From Leucogyrophana mollusca (Eukaryota; Basidiomycota; Agaricomycetes; Boletales): DNA of 48,429 bases. The stretch spans positions 1 through 48,429 of the forward strand of contig MU266543.1 in assembly GCA_021014945.1 (NCBI GenBank), given 5' to 3'. Below the pieces are notes generated by a model, which was given only the letters and a program-made list of their open reading frames with translations, was not told the origin of the DNA and searched no databases. The first letter of the stretch is position 1; every line of letters begins with the position of its first letter. The position numbers were made by a program, and so were the translations under genes. Positions 1 through 10,865 of the stretch are shown here, one piece after another.

Positions 1-44
1 GTCGAGGCTGCGTGACGTTGAGCTCTTACGAGTCTACGACGAAG

Positions 45-340
45 AAGTGGGTACACACGGTGTCTTTTACCGTCAGCTGGTTGCTCTCCTAAACACGGGT
101 CCTTGACGAGCTCTCCACTGAATGCTACGAGCCCCCAATCGCTTGCCCCAAGCGATAGTATACCTAGTACTACACCTGCGGCCACGGAAGTGCAGGAAGT
201 ATGTCGCCTCTAACACGACGCTAGTTCTGAACACGTTCCACTACGAATGCGGTACACACCCCTTCTGGGGGTATGCAGTGTTCAGACTCGTGGTGACTTG
301 GTGGCTTTCGTTGGTGCTGGCAGTCCTTGTCCGTGTTCGA
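45..340 (+). repeat. Diverged direct repeat, copy A
   Basis: About 300 bp that align by eye, base for base with small gaps, to 4925-5222 on the same strand. Shared blocks include a run reading ggttgctctcct near 80-91, ccactgaa, cgatagtata, acacctgcgg and the cttggt(a/g)g..ttc block near 298-312. Identity looks like roughly 70%. Neither copy has a convincing coding frame. The nature (old segmental duplication or remnant of a mobile element) is unknown; no terminal inverted repeats or target-site duplications were recognised. Confidence 0.7.
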
Positions 341-1610
341 TGGAGAGGGCGCACAGATACAATACGACCCCGATACCTCGCGATCGACTTCAGTATTCAT
401 TATTTAATGCTCAAGTCCTGTCCTCGATCAAACACTCGTCTGAGTCCTCGGGCGTAAAGCACGCCAGCGCGAGACGAATAGCACGAGATGAATGGCACCA
501 CGCAAACGGGAGCCGAAGTGAGAAGCGTGTCTCAGGCCAGAGGCGAGGGGGTTCGGTGACAATGGATGATGAGAGATGTCCTATAATTTGGTTGTATCAC
601 CTTGAAACCCCAGAGCACAGTAACGCTCCCGAAAGCCTCACAACGTTCTATCTTCTCCCAAGTACAAGCAGCACGCCACTTTGAATAAGCGTGCTGCGTT
701 CATGGGGAACGGTCAGGGGTGGGTGATGGGTATGATCTGCATTTGATTGCAAGGAGATTGTCCTGCTTTTATAGTCGAGGAAGCCAGCGGGGCGAGGGGT
801 GAGGTGGGGTGGGCTGAGTGGGGGGAGGACGACTCACGACTCACGAGGTATGGTATGTATGACATTGAGAGAGGGCGGTATGGTCTGAATTCAGTGGGAT
901 GCATGGCGCGAATCTGGCGATGAGAGGACTAGCAAGGGCTACGAAAGCTCGTGGAGATCGATAAGACCGAACGCGAGCGTGTTGTACCGACTTGAACCCT
1001 GGAGCGAAGCGGCCCACCTCGAAGCGTTGACAGTCACCATCGGATGCGATGTCTAACTCTTTCCCCGAGTTCTAGCAGAACGCCCAAGATGATACCCAAA
1101 GACGCAGCAGCACAGCGGCAGGGATTGCGAGTTTTGGGTTCTCTGAATTACACGAAAACGCAAAAACGCTCAAAAACGTAAGTACTATGCACTGTAAATA
1201 GCTTTGCGGGTACTTATCCTCGTACTTTTGCCCATGACCACGTAGTCTGGTACCATCCCTTAACGACTTGCCTCATAGATGGGATGGGCTCCAGACTACA
1301 TAATGATTATGCACGCCACCTGTTACACGCGGGCACGTGTTCCGAGAAGTGATTCCGCTGTCTTGCTTTCTTGCTTTCCTTTGAACCTCCCGCCACTTTC
1401 CTCGCATTAATTCGGGCTCAGTGCACTACAGAACAACTGCTGGAGACAAGTCAAAGCACAGGAATCAAGGCCGTGGGCCGGGCACATAAAAATGCGGGCT
1501 GCCAAAGCACATTGCACAAAGACACTGAAACGCCTGAAAGATGACTGACATTGAAAGAAAGACGCGCTTTGACAGTCGTCTTTCCTCTTTGTGCTTTATC
1601 ACCAGCGGTC
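341..1610. other. Intergenic, nothing recognised
   Basis: No protein-like exon chain or RNA gene was recognised. Only short frames without family resemblance are present. The last part (about 1480-1610) is presumably the promoter of the gene at 1695. Confidence 0.5.
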
Positions 1611-1618
1611 TATAAAAT
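1611..1618 (+). promoter_or_regulatory. TATA box of the gene at 1695
   Basis: The sequence tataaaat lies 84 bp upstream of the chosen ATG (1695). That spacing suits a fungal TATA promoter and supports this start rather than the upstream in-frame ATG at 1551, which precedes the TATA box. Confidence 0.55.
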
Positions 1619-1694
1619 ACGCGTGAGGTATGCTTGCCTTCCTCATCATACCGTCCCTTCTCATCGCTGCCCTTGCACCTTCACCACGCCAACA

Positions 1695-2412
1695 ATGTCG
1701 ATGTATATCAATCCCCTGCATCCACCTATTCCCAGCTCACTCCGCTCTCCCTACACCACCCTCTCACCAGCACACTCCCACTCTCAGCCCTTGCTAACGT
1801 CGACTTCCGCTCTCCCTCCTTCACTCCACCGCCTGCCCCAAGCACCTCCTTCCTCCTTCAAGCCCCACCACACTCATTGCGCCCCGCCTATCACATTTGA
1901 CACGATCGGCGCGTCTGCCCGCGGGCTCGGCGTCCCCATGCGCGAGCTCCTCGCGCGTAGCGGGGGCGCGCTGGAGCGCATGGTCATCGGTGCTGCGGAG
2001 ACCGTGAACGCGAACTCAAGGAGGGCTACACTGCGCATTATGGTGAGCATTCCCCTGACAGCGGAAAACTAATACTGACATATGCGTGCAGTGGCCTGGG
2101 TACGAACATCTCGACTGGAGCCAGGGCATCGAGGTGTACGGTGCTACGAAGGTACAGCTCGGCGTGCAGGTCGCGCGTGCGTTTAAGGCGTTCGTCGAGG
2201 TTCGTTTGCGTTCTCCGTTCTCCCCTTGGCCGTCGTCCTCCACTCCTATTCTTAACACTACTGACCCAACCGAACAGAAAACCTTTACCCATCCACCTGC
2301 ACCGCACGGTGCCTCCTGGCGCGGAGTCAGCTTCGAGAGACTCGTCCTCGTCGCGCTATGGAACGTCTGCGAGGATACCTGGATGGCCGAGGTACTCGTC
2401 GATAGTCGGTAG
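1695..2412 (+). CDS. Small orphan protein of Agaricomycete type
   Basis: Model: exons 1695-2042, 2092-2199 and 2278-2412, giving about 196 residues. Both introns begin GTGAGC or GTTCGT, end in CAG, and lie in phase 0. The ATG sits behind a TATA box and in an ACAATG context. The N-terminal ~65 residues are rich in Pro, Ser and His and look disordered. The C-terminal half is compact and mixed: it begins around FDTIGASARGLGVP, then has RIMWPGYEHLDW across the first splice and ends with LVLVALWNVCEDTW. I recall this WPGYEH...FVEK...LVLVAL layout from unnamed basidiomycete proteins, but I can assign no biochemical role. There are no membrane segments or signal peptide. The gene model is fairly secure because conserved-looking blocks continue in frame across both introns; function is unknown. 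Confidence 0.7.
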
Positions 2413-3640
2413 TCGCTCATCTCGTCCCTTCTCTTTGTTTTATTTGTCCCAACGACCTTCTCACTCTCGGTATCCCGATTCCACCCACCATCTGTCTCCG
2501 TCTCGTTTAAATATCTGTCCCACTATACCAATTACCACTCCATTGTAGCCCCTAGCCATCATCCACTAGTACAATATATCATCCTCAACCACGTAGTATC
2601 ACACCTTGCACATCCCCACATCGAACTTCTGCATAGATAGACACAGGTCGGTTAGTAGCCGGTAAACCTCGAATACAGGCAGCGAGCTTTTCTAGAGTAA
2701 GGCCTTGCAAACGATTAACGATGTCCTCCAGCGGTAATTATTTTATGGCCCAGTGAATTTCGAGAGGCACCGGAGTTGAGTTCAAAAGTAGAGGATCAGG
2801 ATAAGTGCCGACAGGAACAGGAGCACAACGAAGGACAGTCACAACTTCGACGCCATGAAGATGCCCAAAATATGCAGATGGAAGGAGAAAAAAAAGAAAG
2901 TTTGTCACGGAGCCCACGTCAGGTACAACCCAGCGAAAGACACACGCCGAAAGATGACTTGAACAACCACGAGGATATAGGACAAAGCACTGTCACGTAC
3001 AAATGACGATCGCTCGAAAACTGAACAACGTCTGTACGAAAAAAATTCAAAGTGAGTTGCAGAGTAAGACACGGAAACGCCATCTTGTAAGACCGAGAGA
3101 CGGAGACCATCATGCCCTGTACAGGGAAAAGAGCAAGCACACCTGAAGTGATGAGACGAAAGGGCACTTTCAATCACGAGCAAAACAACACAGGTGAGAA
3201 AAAGGCATGGGAGGTGATATTGGTGATAACAGACAGGATCATAATAGAAAGGACGATCAGACGTCACGGGGACGAGATTCACGAGGTTAATCGCGGAGGT
3301 CAAGGACCTGAGCCACACAACAAGGTAGCTTGTTAACAAACGCACTAGCAGAAAAAACCAGCACCAAAAGAGAACCAGTGCACAGGAAGGAAAAGGGAGG
3401 AAAAAGAATATGTAGAAAGAGAGCACAACGAAATGCAACCAAGTTGAAGACGCAAGGGGGAAGGGGAGGGGATGCAAGAACCACATGGACCGTTTCTGCC
3501 CGACAAGAACCCTCTTCCCACTTCGTGAGAGCCCAATCTTATATTACACCTTGCATGCCTGGAAAGAGCGCGCGGAAAGCATATCGCCATGCACGGAAGC
3601 GACGTTCGCGTAAATTCCGGTATGTTTCTCCTCTGAGGAA
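2413..3640. other. Intergenic, purine-rich plus strand
   Basis: No gene is supported. From about 2790 to 3480 the plus strand is markedly rich in A and G (the minus strand in C and T), which creates long open frames on both strands with biased composition. This may include the 3' part of SSP1 (minus strand) if its intron is used: the spliced frame would run on to a stop at 3345. Confidence 0.45.
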
Positions 3641-3982
3641 TCAAACATCCTGTGTCAGTATAGAACAAGCAAACCATCGGAAGCACCGCTTACTGAGTTC
3701 GTCACGACAGTCGGTTTGACCATAGAACTTGACTTCGACCTCGCAGGTCGCCCCCAGGGACCACGAGTGCAGATGCCCAGCCGGTATCTTCGTGATGTCC
3801 TTGCACGATCCGCAAGCGCGGTCGTCGAAAGGCCATTTTCTACCTATCTCAACGTCGTGATATTCATAAGATCCGGCCCAGTCTGGCTTAGTGAAAAAAG
3901 TTATGTCGTAATGATCTCCAGCGATGACTCGCGTGGCGCAGATGGCAGCGGCGAGGAGGATAGTGGCAGGGCGGAAAAGCAT
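3641..3982 (-). CDS. Small secreted protein SSP1
   Basis: The start ATG at 3982 opens a clear signal peptide (MLFRPATILLAAAICATRVIAG). The mature part is about 75-90 residues, with the block ACGSCKDITKIPAGHLHSWSL followed by a VKFYG..DC segment. A paralogue lies at 45075 (SSP2) and shares the signal peptide, this central block and the FYG..C segment. A possible intron (3693-3650, GT..CAG, 44 nt) has the same phase and similar borders as in SSP2; splicing would give DELRCL instead of DELSKR. If spliced, the following frame stays open to 3345, unlike SSP2, because of a 4-nt indel. The end of this gene is therefore unsettled and coordinates here follow the unspliced stop. The Trp/Phe-Tyr-Gly pattern faintly recalls beta/gamma-crystallin-like secreted fungal proteins; that is inference. 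Longer frames upstream of 3982 are not supported by the paralogue. Confidence 0.65.
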   Translation of the reverse strand: MLFRPATILLAAAICATRVIAGDHYDITFFTKPDWAGSYEYHDVEIGRKWPFDDRACGSCKDITKIPAGHLHSWSLGATCEVEVKFYGQTDCRDELSKRCFRWFACSILTQDV

Positions 3983-4924
3983 TATGTGTGTTTTAAACCC
4001 GCACGAGTAGACGGAAAGGAACGAAAGCGCTAAGTGGCTGAGGGGAAGGAAAATGTGATGACTTCGTTCTTCCGGGTTCCTGGCCCAGGAGCCACTTTGT
4101 GAGCCGCACGGTGGCGGGTCCCCTGCGCCGGGTCCGTCTAACATCGACCCTCCTGCCTCACAGTGAAAAATACATGAGGCACAATTCCCATACTTACGCT
4201 CGAGGCCGCGGGGCGAGGCCATCGATAGGCTCAGATCCAGCCTTCTTTTTACGCACTGTGCCATCGACCTCACTCTCGTCCGAATTTTTCAAAGCCTGTA
4301 GGCCCACAGGCTATACATACCTCATCCAGCATCGACCCACCTCAACACGTCAAACGATTTCCATCAATGTCGAGGCCTGTCAACGCCCGCCAGGCCCCCC
4401 CGATCGGTGACGTATCGCCGACATCTGGCACACAAAAACAGGCTTGGGTGCCCGAGTCTGCCCGATTTCGGCAGTTCAAACGTTCAAGCGTCCAGAAACG
4501 GGAGGTGCGACACGAGGTTGGTGGTGCCACGAGGTATGATATTTCAGAGCCAGGAAACCCGCCTGCGGTTTGGAGGCGTGGATCAGGGTCTGTGTCCAGT
4601 GGAGTAAGCTATCCCGTGCAGGGTGGGGACGCATTCAGGCCGGCTTGAACCCATGTGGTCTGAGTCGAAGTGTGGGGCACCATCTTGAAGGAGGTGTAAA
4701 ACTTTGTCGTGATCGTATTTCCTGCATAGGATTCCCACCGAGGCCTGAGTGCCAAACGGTAGCACCGGTGCAAAGAGGCTACCCGACGTAGAGCTTTTAC
4801 GTCCTCATCGACCGTAAAATAACCTGAGTTCTCGAACTGCCAGCCCCATCGCGCGACATCCGCTTTCCGCGGTACTGGCGGCGCACGTCGCCTTCGATTC
4901 AGAGTGTATAAGTGATTAGGAGTG
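3983..4924. other. Intergenic, nothing recognised
   Basis: Upstream region of SSP1 and spacer before repeat copy B. The stretch just before SSP1 contains (minus strand) a ccgtctactcgt block that recurs upstream of SSP2 near 45003, suggesting some promoter was duplicated with the gene. No further genes are seen. Confidence 0.45.
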
Positions 4925-5222
4925 AATAAATGGGTGCCAATGGTACCTCTGGCTGTCAGGTGGTTGCTCTCCTAGATATGGGCCCTCGACGAGTCCTCCA
5001 CTGAACGTCATGAGTCCCCAGATCGCCCGCCTCGAACGATAGTATAGCGGTTATACCTGCGGCTTCCCAATTGCATCAAGAATGGTACCGTCTTTGGTAC
5101 AACGTTGGTTCTGGGTGCGTCTCGCTGCTAGTGTTATACGCTCCCCCCTCTGGGAGTACGTACGATTCGAACTCCTCGAGGCTTGGTAGGTTTCATTGGT
5201 GGTAGCGGTTCTTGTACATGGG
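4925..5222 (+). repeat. Diverged direct repeat, copy B
   Basis: Partner of 45-340 in the same orientation, about 4.9 kb away. Shared landmarks include ggttgctctcct (4962-4973), tccactgaac, cgatagtatagc and the gaggcttggtaggtttcattggtgg zone near the end. The pair brackets the orphan gene and SSP1. Similarity fades after about 5222. Confidence 0.7.
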
Positions 5223-5800
5223 GAGGCCTCAAGATCGCCAAGAAAAAGGCAAAGGCAAAGAGTGGCGCAGAAGAAGGTGGAGTGTTGTTTCGTATCTGGA
5301 GTGTGTGGGGCCCGGCGGCAGCGACGTAGAATCGTGTGTGAGCCATGGGGCGCGTAAGGTGGTGTGGGGGGCGGTGTTTCGTTGTCTGTGGGCGGTGCTG
5401 TTGTTGCGAGTGGGCGATGGGGAGTGGGATGTTTCGCGATCTGGTGTTCAAGTTTGTCAAAAGTCACATGTAGCTCTTACGCAGAAGCGATTGAAGAATG
5501 GTGCAGTCTGGTGTCGTGCAAGTTAACAGTCAGTTAACCGATCGACCTTCGCCCTGTGCCGAAAGTGTAGCAGCCGCTCATGTGTTGTCCCCGTTGCGTC
5601 CAAGGTGGACATCTCATAAGATGTCCCGAGGCCAGTCAATAGCATTTCGAATACTGGATATAACCAATCAAGTTCAAACGAGTGTACTGGAAGCTAACGC
5701 AAGGATGCGCGCAGTGGTAGTAACATAGCTACGAAAGTATCGATCGTCCCTCCGAATCCCACCGTCACTCTTCCTTCCAAACCATGATCCAGTACTAATG
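5223..5800. other. Intergenic, nothing recognised
   Basis: Downstream side of LNP1. It contains only compositionally biased short frames on both strands (5212-5526 plus, 5051-5467 minus) with no family resemblance. Confidence 0.45.
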
Positions 5801-7049
5801 CTACGAATCAACCTCCATACCCGCCTCTGCCTCTGCCTCTCCCTCAATCGGAGACGCGTTCCGAGGGGGCGTGGGCGGTGGCGGTGGAGATGGCGTGTGC
5901 GATGCCTTCGCCTTGCTTTCCTTCTTCGAGCGTGCCGAAACGTTGAAATGCCCACATTTCGGGCAAACGTATTCTGAAAGGGCGGTCAAGTCAGCATGCC
6001 GGTCGGTAAAATGTTAGAGAGTGCGACTGAGCAGAGCGAACAAGGCAACAGGAAACAACTGGAAAGAAAAGTAATACTTACGCGCATCCAACCAGCCACT
6101 TTCCTTCACGAGCCCGTTATGGGCAAAACACTTCTCGCATATGAGAGCATACCGCGAGGCAGCAGCGTTAATTGAGTTTGGGTCATCGTCACCTAAAATC
6201 GCGTCCGCGAGCTTGTCATACCACTGTTTCCGAGGGGCATTTATTGGCTGGGGCGTTGCTACACGGCGTTGCTTTGAGAAACGAACACGTGTAGAAAGAA
6301 AGGCACGTACGGGACAACTGGAGCACCGGTCCACGTATCACATTTGCGGGTGTTTGTGGGGGCCTGAGTTGAGGCTGAGATTGTGGCTGAGGCTGTGGGG
6401 CGGGCGTCGAGGGAGGCACGCGTTGGCGCAAGGGGGATGGGGCAGCAGAGTTGGGCTCGTCGTATTTCTCAATAAGGTTTCGCGTGGAATAGTAATTTGT
6501 CTTTTTCTTGATCTCTTCAACCTTCTCCCGCTGCCTTTTGAGGACGAGTTTAAGGGTCCGTTCTGCGGGCGGGTGTTTAACATAGGGCGAGTAAGCGGGG
6601 ACAGAAAGCTCACCCTCGGCATCTCCCTTCCGTGCATACCACAGCTGCACGATCCGTCGAGTGAAGAGTATACTATGCCACCCATGCCCGTTAATGCCAC
6701 ACATTACAAAACGAACGAGGAGACGTACATGATGGGGCCAAGCAGTACAGCCACTCCCTTAGCCGCCTTCTCAACCCCCTGCGCACCCGATAGAAAGCCT
6801 GCATACCAGAGGCTAACATATGCTACCCATACCGCGAGAGTAGTGAGCGTGACCTGAAGCGTCGTGCGTCGCTCACGAAGGCGGAGCTCAGAGAGACGCG
6901 TCTGGCGTTTCTGGACGTCCGCTGCGAGGGACGAAAGGATGGTTTCGTAGTCCTCTGGCTCGGACTGCGGGTGGCAATGTTAGTTCAGCGTGTACACTGG
7001 GCGAACGAGGCGATCGAACCTTTTTCAACCATCTACGGATGAAAGACAT
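5801..7049 (-). CDS. LNP1: Lunapark, ER three-way junction protein
   Basis: Exons (minus): 7049-7020, 6964-6729, 6672-6614, 6562-6311, 6258-6082, 5973-5801; 308 residues. Lunapark stabilises three-way junctions of tubular ER together with atlastin/Sey1 and reticulons. The start MSFIRRWLKK and the following SEPEDYETILSSLAADVQ match the family N-terminus. Two hydrophobic segments (about residues 47-69 and 79-93) flank a short lumenal loop. Next come the basic block RRIVQLWYARKGDAEE, a helical KRQREKVEEIKKKTNYYST segment and a Pro/Gln-rich linker. The zinc finger has CEKC (233/236) and CPKC (255/258), with an intron between the two halves. The C-terminal tail is Pro-rich and then acidic. All six exons keep phase. 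Identification is confident. Confidence 0.93.
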
Positions 7050-8742
7050 GAGGGACAGAACTGAGCTACTTGAGCTTGGAGAGAAACTCTTTGGGTGTCG
7101 AGCACAGCCACCACGTGGCGTCACCACTGCTTTGCCGCTGTTCCATGCTGGCGGTTCTTCCACCTTTCACGAATCCTGAAGCCTTGCTTCTAAATGGCGG
7201 TCTGCATGAAGGGGTTTACGATGATCAAAGTGAGTAAAGTAAGTTGTCTGGCTGTTATGATGCTGAAATATTTCCCACTTGAAAGTGACTACCACAATTA
7301 TGGGTCGAGTAACTCTAGTCTCTAGCTGACGCACTGATCCCTGTATATCTGCAGCTCCTTCTGCTCTCTCAAGGTCAGGACGGAAGACCACTGTAGCAAA
7401 CCGCAGTACTCTGGACGATAGCCCATACGCCAGTCAGGCTCTGCCCCGCTCCCTCGAGTTCATCAGGGAAGAAGCTCGGCATCCAGTACGACATGCTTCC
7501 AGTACGGCCGTCCTCACAGTGGTGACAGACGTCATGTACATCTTCGATTACACTCGTTCGGGCTGCAAGAAGAGGACAAGAATCAAAATCAGTCTGCTAT
7601 GTTCTGCAATTTCTGGCCTCTTTCGATTGTGTTCGCCGACTTATTGATCTACTAGAACAGACGATGCCATTCGTGAGTAGCTCATGTGCGTGCTAGATCT
7701 TCAGGTCCCGCTCTCTTTCACCGTAGAGTCGGAGATATCGCTTCCTATTTGGAACCTGAGCTCGGACGAATGCTGATGTACACGATTGACATTAATGCAG
7801 ACACCATTGGAGCGACGTCGCACGCACACCCTGGATCATACTCATCGGATAATCCTCAATAAAAAACAGTTTCTCCAATTGAACGTCGGATTATGTTTGA
7901 CTACAAGTTGCAGGCGCTCATCAAGTTAGCACCTTGCGGTGGTAGACGACCCGAAAGGATTACAGGAAACACCGACAGGGGCCGTTGATTCGTCGGTTTG
8001 AAGAGAAACGGACGGCAGCGACCAATCAGTAAGTCCAAGTTGCCTGTGCGACGTTGAATGAGAACGTATAAATGAGAACGCATCACAAAATCATGACAAT
8101 GAACCGCCAAACCAAGGGCTGGCTACGTTATTCCTCACTTTCATTGTTTTGGACAACCGACGCATTCTTGTGCTAACTGTTTGGCACTCCACGAGTTCTT
8201 TATCCAAACGACTTGGCTGGCATAGACCGCGACCATGGCAGTCAGGGCACTGCAGCATCTCATGTACAATGCGTGCGCCTACGAAATACGGCTCGTATGA
8301 AACAAACTTGATCCTCCACCTGCGGTACACGCAACGACACGAGGGCCTCATGATGATTCGTTCTCCACTAATGCCTCCGCCACGTCCGAGACGCTTTTCA
8401 TCGGAACGAGATAGGGGGTACACTATCGGTAAGTTAGCCGCGGTTGAAAGCACCACCGGATGTTGTCCTGTAAAGTCCAGGCAACACCCGCCTTTTCCCA
8501 CTAATTTGAAGACAGTTGCGACACGCACACAAGTCATAATCCCGTAGCACTCATAGCAACCTCCTGAGGGGTGCGCGTTGCCAGATGGTGGAGTCACATG
8601 TCGGTGTGCTATGCTTCTGTCCGTCGGCGTCCCCAGTGTCTGCGGGTAGAGGAGTACTACTAATATTGGTCTTGAAGGTCGTAAGAAAGTAATGATACAC
8701 TGTACACATGAACACGCGTCCGTGAAAGTACACATTAATAAA
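7050..8742. other. Intergenic, nothing recognised
   Basis: Holds the LNP1 promoter (upstream of 7049, minus) and the region downstream of the sugar transporter. A 279-residue open frame (8091-8930, minus) overlaps the last transporter exon out of frame and shows no family features. No RNA gene was recognised. Confidence 0.45.
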
Positions 8743-10810
8743 TCAGGGATCAGTGTGTATGAGGTTGACTTCCCCACTCTTCGTCTCCTCGACCGCAACC
8801 TTCTGCATCGCCAAACTCGCCGTAACAGGGTGAGGATCGTCAAAGATCTTATCCATCTCCTCGAGGCTGCGACCACGCGTCTCGACAAAGGTGAAGTAGA
8901 TGACAATGATGCCGACAAAATCCACAGCAAGGTAGAGGAAGTAAAATCGCCACGATGAGTTTGTGATCCCGACTGGGGCTGCGTAGGTATTGATGAAGTT
9001 GACTATACTAAATTTTGTACGGGTGTTGAGACGTTCTGAGCACCGTGCAAAAACGAGAAATAAACGTACTTGAGCCACAGGCCAGAAAGTGCCAATCCCT
9101 TAGCTCGAGAATTCGTCGCTAGTACCTCTGTAGGGTAGAGAGCTTGGACTGTGGCCCAACAGCGTGAGAAAACTATCAACGCAATGAGGGAAAGCCTCGC
9201 TTACATGGAGTCCAGACAAAGGCGAACGCTACCAGGAATACGTAGATAAATGCGATGCCAGTGAGGCCGACTGCGGGGTGACCCTGCTGAGTCGCGGTGC
9301 AGGCGATGATGACGGCGACCGAGATCGACATCCATGCACTTGACGACATAAGGAGCTTCCGCCTACCGTACCGCTCGACGATGCTCAGTCCAGCCAGGGT
9401 CGATATCATCATGATGGGTGTTTGTAGAGCATTGCAGAGGAGCTGCGATCGCTCGGAGGTTATACCCGCTGTTTGAACCTGTAAGAAGCAGTGAGCGCAT
9501 ATGTATATCAAGAAGATAGACCACGTACCATCAAAGGGAAGTAGTAGGAGGTCGGAGGCAAATCGAGCTGGCCAAAGAAACCAACGGCGAGAACAATCCA
9601 GATGCGATGGCGAGATGCCCGCGTGTTGAACCTAAATTTGCATGTGGATCGCACGAAGGCAGACTGAATATAATGGGGAGTGACACAAACAGTTTCCTAA
9701 AGTCCCACCACCTCTTATCCGCGCCGGTGGTCGAGATAGATCCTAGCATCTCTTCCATCTCCAGAGCCACGATCTTGCTATTCGGGTTACCGCCTCCGTG
9801 GTACCTGCCACCTATAGTTGGTACATCGTACTTGGCACAACAATATAAATAAACCACACACTTGATTAGAATCTCGCGAGCCTTCTCATTATCGCCCTGT
9901 GCGACATACCACCGCGGAGACTCGGGGATGAACCAAACAAAGATCATAACCAGGATGGCTGGGAGACCCTGTAATGCCATGGGGAATCTCCAGTTGATGG
10001 ATGACCCGCTCTTGATGTATGTTAGTCCGTATTCCACCCAAGTGGAGACAACTACACCGAGGAAAGTCAGCGGGCCACACGCCGGACGACACAAAAACTA
10101 CTGACTTGTCCCGAGGAAAAAGCATGACTGGTAGGCTCCAACCATTATTCCTCTGTAGGCAGGATGGGCCATCTCTGTTACGCTGTGATCAAATGACGAA
10201 CCTCAAGCGAAGAAATGCGGACACTCACCAACAGCCCAGCTCTGCGCTGATGGCCCGAGCATGACAGTACCAACTCCCAGTACCACTCTCCCAGCAATAA
10301 GGTCACGAGTCTTCTGAGCACTCGCTTGCACTATGGCACCTGCAAGTGTAATTGCAGACGCGATAAACATGCCTGGCTTGCGCCCCCACCGATCCGCGCA
10401 TGGTCCCGCAGCAAAACTCCCAATAACGTTGCCTACGTCAAGTTATCCAATGTGCGCCTTGTTCTCAAACATGGACACTGACCTATAACGTAGATGGCAG
10501 CTAAGAATCCATTCGTTGACGCAATATTGGTGCCGAATTGCGCTTTGAAATTGGGCATGGCTGAGACACCTCCGAAGGTGTTAGAGTCGAAGCCGTTTTG
10601 AGCCGAGCACAGGTAGGTGACGAATAAACAAGCGAACAGTCGGAAAGTGTTTCGTGAACGAAAACGAGGAGGCTCCAAAAGCAAGAGCTCAGCCATTGGT
10701 GAGTCTTTCTGGGTCGCGATGACCTTGGTATGTCGTTCGTCATGATCGTAAACCTTTGAGTCGGCTGAGACCTCCTCTTCGTGGTGGACAGATATCTTCT
10801 CTTGACTCAT
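8743..10810 (-). CDS. MFS sugar transporter (hexose/lactose permease type)
   Basis: Exons (minus): 10810-10483, 10432-10229, 10174-10106, 10051-9862, 9804-9691, 9631-9529, 9478-9205, 9148-9070, 9007-8743; 541 residues, the usual size. It should be a 12-helix plasma-membrane proton symporter or facilitator. Family marks are visible in order: CADRWGRKPG in loop 2-3, RVVLGVG, YRGIMVGAYQ, PESPRWYVAQGDNEKA after helix 6, GLSIVERYGRRKLL in loop 8-9, LYPTEVLATNSRAKGLAL and ETRGRSLEEMD after helix 12. The N-terminal ~65 residues are cytosolic and acidic. The ATG at 10810 is preferred over 10870 because a TATA box lies between them. The exact substrate cannot be read; the loops look most like the lactose permease/hexose transporter branch. 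Confidence 0.9.
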
Positions 10811-10859
10811 GGCGGCAAGGCGAAGACAATCAGTCTCTGGAGGGAGCCAGTCAGCGTCC

Positions 10860-10865
10860 TTTATA
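10860..10865 (-). promoter_or_regulatory. TATA box of the sugar transporter
   Basis: TATAAA on the minus strand, 50 bp upstream of the ATG at 10810. Its position would place it inside the coding region if translation began at 10870, so it helps decide the start. Confidence 0.45.

Noticed and set aside
2776..3006. 76-codon plus-strand frame rich in Gln/Glu/Arg
   Set aside because: It results from the purine-rich strand; no family or splice support.
3641..4273. 210-codon version of SSP1 starting upstream
   Set aside because: The 97 extra residues are Arg/Gly/Pro-rich and absent from the paralogue; the ATG at 3982 begins an obvious signal peptide.
5150..5190. gattcgaactcc, considered as a tRNA T-loop
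   Set aside because: No matching acceptor stem, D-arm or anticodon arm could be drawn around it. No tRNA was convincingly seen elsewhere by eye.
6141..6857. 238-codon plus-strand frame
   Set aside because: It is antisense to the lunapark exons, runs through its introns, and has no family features; the minus-strand lunapark model explains the region fully.
8091..8930. 279-codon minus-strand frame
   Set aside because: It overlaps the last exon of the sugar transporter out of frame, and its composition is random-looking with many Arg/Cys residues.
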